A DNA stretch of 33,052 nt from a virus: positions 1 through 33,052 of IMG/VR virus record IMGVR_UViG_3300035183_000599. The stretch is one strand, 5' to 3'. The first letter of the stretch is position 1. Each line of letters opens with the position of its first letter. The notes under the pieces are model-generated. The model saw only the letters and a program-made list of their open reading frames with translations, was not told the DNA's origin and searched no databases. The translations under genes were made by a program, and so were the position numbers. This document shows positions 31,985-33,052 of the stretch, piece by piece.

Positions 31985-32336
31985 ATGGGATATTTTTATA
32001 CAACAAAATGCAAGCTGGAATAGTGGTTTAATCATTTTAGAATATGATAACACAAGCGGGTCTGTTCCAGTTGATTTGTCAGGTTATATCTTTAGTGGTA
32101 GTGTACGAAGAAATTTCTCAGATAAAAATGCAATACTGTACTTCCGACCCAGTGGTTCTATAAATTCACCAAGTGGAAGTTTTGCATTTGAGTTATATGC
32201 TTCAGATACAAAGAATATCAATAATACAAATCAAACAATAACAGCAGTTTGGGATGCTTATTTGATAAAAGGTACAGAAAGTTTGAGAGTGTTTGAAGGT
32301 TTTGCATACTTAGTCCCATCTGCAACAAAATTATAA
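31959..32336 (+). CDS. Tail-fibre-associated beta protein
   Basis: 125 aa, GGAGAAGAAAAT ribosome site. WDIFIQQNASWNSGLIILEYDNTSGSVPVDLSGYIFSGSVRRNF, SPSGSFAFELYASDT, TAVWDAYLIKGTESLRVFEGFAYLVPSAT follows the common pattern of small phage tail proteins and BppU-type N-terminal domains ('f.i..G.dw...l...d..G.pvDLtG......R...G...v.p..T'). Likely attaches fibres to the tail or forms a tail-tip subunit. Immediately upstream of the fibre gene. Confidence 0.7.
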   Translation: MKQEYPTPRWDIFIQQNASWNSGLIILEYDNTSGSVPVDLSGYIFSGSVRRNFSDKNAILYFRPSGSINSPSGSFAFELYASDTKNINNTNQTITAVWDAYLIKGTESLRVFEGFAYLVPSATKL

Positions 32337-32349
32337 ATAGAGGTTTTCT

Positions 32350-33052
32350 ATGCCGATTATCATTCAACCTAAAATCATTCAGCAAGGAAACATAAAGAAA
32401 CTCATAGTTAATAGAGGAGAGCCTGGAGAAAGGTCCACTTTCCATGACCAGTTGCAACATCTTGATTATGCAAGTTCAGGTCATACAGGCTTTGCTGGTA
32501 CTGATGTTGCTAATATTTTTACGCAAAATCAGACAGTTACTGGAAGTATTTATAGTTCTAATGTTGTAGAAGCTAAACTTTTAAAGGCCTCTGTTGGATT
32601 AAATACCAACACTATAACATCAGACTTTGTTAAACAATCTTTTGGTACAAATACCGTAGTATTTCAACCTCTTGTTGGTGATGGAATAAATATTATTTCA
32701 ACTACAGGTTCACTTAAACTTTATGTATCAACTAATTTTAATCCTGGAGGTAAAGTAAGTTTAGTTGGAGGAGGTAGTATTGATTCTGTTGGCGGAGATG
32801 TTGAACTTACTGGTGGAAGTGGTCCTATTGGAAAAGGAAAGATTAAAGTATTTGGAGACCAAATAAATTCTGGAAGTGTTACTATTGGAAATACTATTTT
32901 ACAGCCAGACCCACTTCATGTAGATGGAGATATAAAATCTACAAATACCGTCAAGGCTCAAAAATTCTTAGCTAATGTTACCGATTCTGCTATTATTTCT
33001 GCTGCTGGTAATATTAAAAGTCAAGGTGGAAATATTATACTTTCCAAACTTG
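32350..33052 (+). CDS. Tail fibre protein, 5' part (continues at base 1)
   Basis: Starts at ATG 32350 after AGAGG and is open to the window end; with the ends merged it continues to 1816 (771 aa). Begins MPIIIQPKIIQQGNIKK. Residues ~38-66 (HLDYASSGHTGFAGT...NIFTQNQT) are the module shared with the 6647 fibre, probably its attachment or trimerisation segment. Gly-rich beta repeats follow (KVSLVGGGSIDSVGGDVELTGGSGP). Confidence 0.85.
   Translation, partial: MPIIIQPKIIQQGNIKKLIVNRGEPGERSTFHDQLQHLDYASSGHTGFAGTDVANIFTQNQTVTGSIYSSNVVEAKLLKASVGLNTNTITSDFVKQSFGTNTVVFQPLVGDGINIISTTGSLKLYVSTNFNPGGKVSLVGGGSIDSVGGDVELTGGSGPIGKGKIKVFGDQINSGSVTIGNTILQPDPLHVDGDIKSTNTVKAQKFLANVTDSAIISAAGNIKSQGGNIILSKL
32850..33052. 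repeat. Terminal overlap, right copy
   Basis: Duplicate of 1-203 with T at 32925 in place of G at 76. Merging the copies restores one open fibre gene. Confidence 0.95.

Noticed and set aside
32850-33052. Physical terminal repeat of a linear virion genome
   Set aside because: It lies in the middle of a fibre coding gene and contains a mismatch; assembly overlap of a circular or permuted genome is simpler.

Overview
This window is almost certainly one complete genome of a small, low-GC, short-tailed double-stranded DNA phage (podovirus type). The first 203 bases (1-203) repeat the last 203 (32850-33052) with a single difference, so the molecule closes into a circle of about 32,849 bp (or is circularly permuted), and the cut falls inside a tail-fibre gene. 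A P22-like portal, a two-subunit terminase, a scaffold, a capsid protein, three small connector-type proteins, a 934-aa tail hub and large probable ejection proteins, with no tape measure or tail sheath, point to a podovirus. I see no integrase, CI-like repressor, tRNA, DNA polymerase or recognisable endolysin, so it looks lytic and dependent on host replication enzymes. The host cannot be named. Most genes have AGGAG-type ribosome sites, and the holin is of the TcdE-like type common in Firmicutes phages, which fits a low-GC bacterium.

Layout. 19901-32336 (+) is packaging and head/tail: TerS, TerL, two small proteins, portal, scaffold, capsid, a small head protein, a terminator, connectors, tail hub and fibre-associated proteins. 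32350-33052 joined to 1-1816 (+) is a 771-aa tail fibre. 1835-11577 (+) holds a GNAT-like acetyltransferase, a set of probable ejection proteins, a second fibre sharing modules with the first, a holin, a DEDDy exonuclease with a zinc ribbon and another large virion-type protein, closed by a strong terminator. 16162 down to 11628 (-) is an accessory/early operon: two paralogous zinc-ribbon/winged-helix proteins flanking a TnpB element, several unknown small proteins, a 153-aa protein that is clearly a TnpB RuvC fragment without the first catalytic aspartate, and an SSB-like protein. 16163-19144 (+) is a replication module: a divergent promoter region, a winged-helix protein, eight 23-bp iterons, an AT-rich stretch, a second winged-helix (lambda O-like) protein and a DnaC-like loader. 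A sigma region-4-like protein (19145-19600) sits between replication and packaging.

Most interesting signals: (i) the small TnpB-derived, probably nuclease-dead protein kept as an intact operon gene alongside an apparently intact TnpB with a recognisable right end; (ii) a 37-bp promoter-like motif with a fixed 12-bp inner spacing, present four times and always co-directional with the next gene; (iii) a conserved ~100-nt non-coding element present twice, in the replication leader and after the sigma-like gene; (iv) the iteron origin between two paralogous initiator-like proteins; (v) repeated operon joints that suggest modular gene shuffling.
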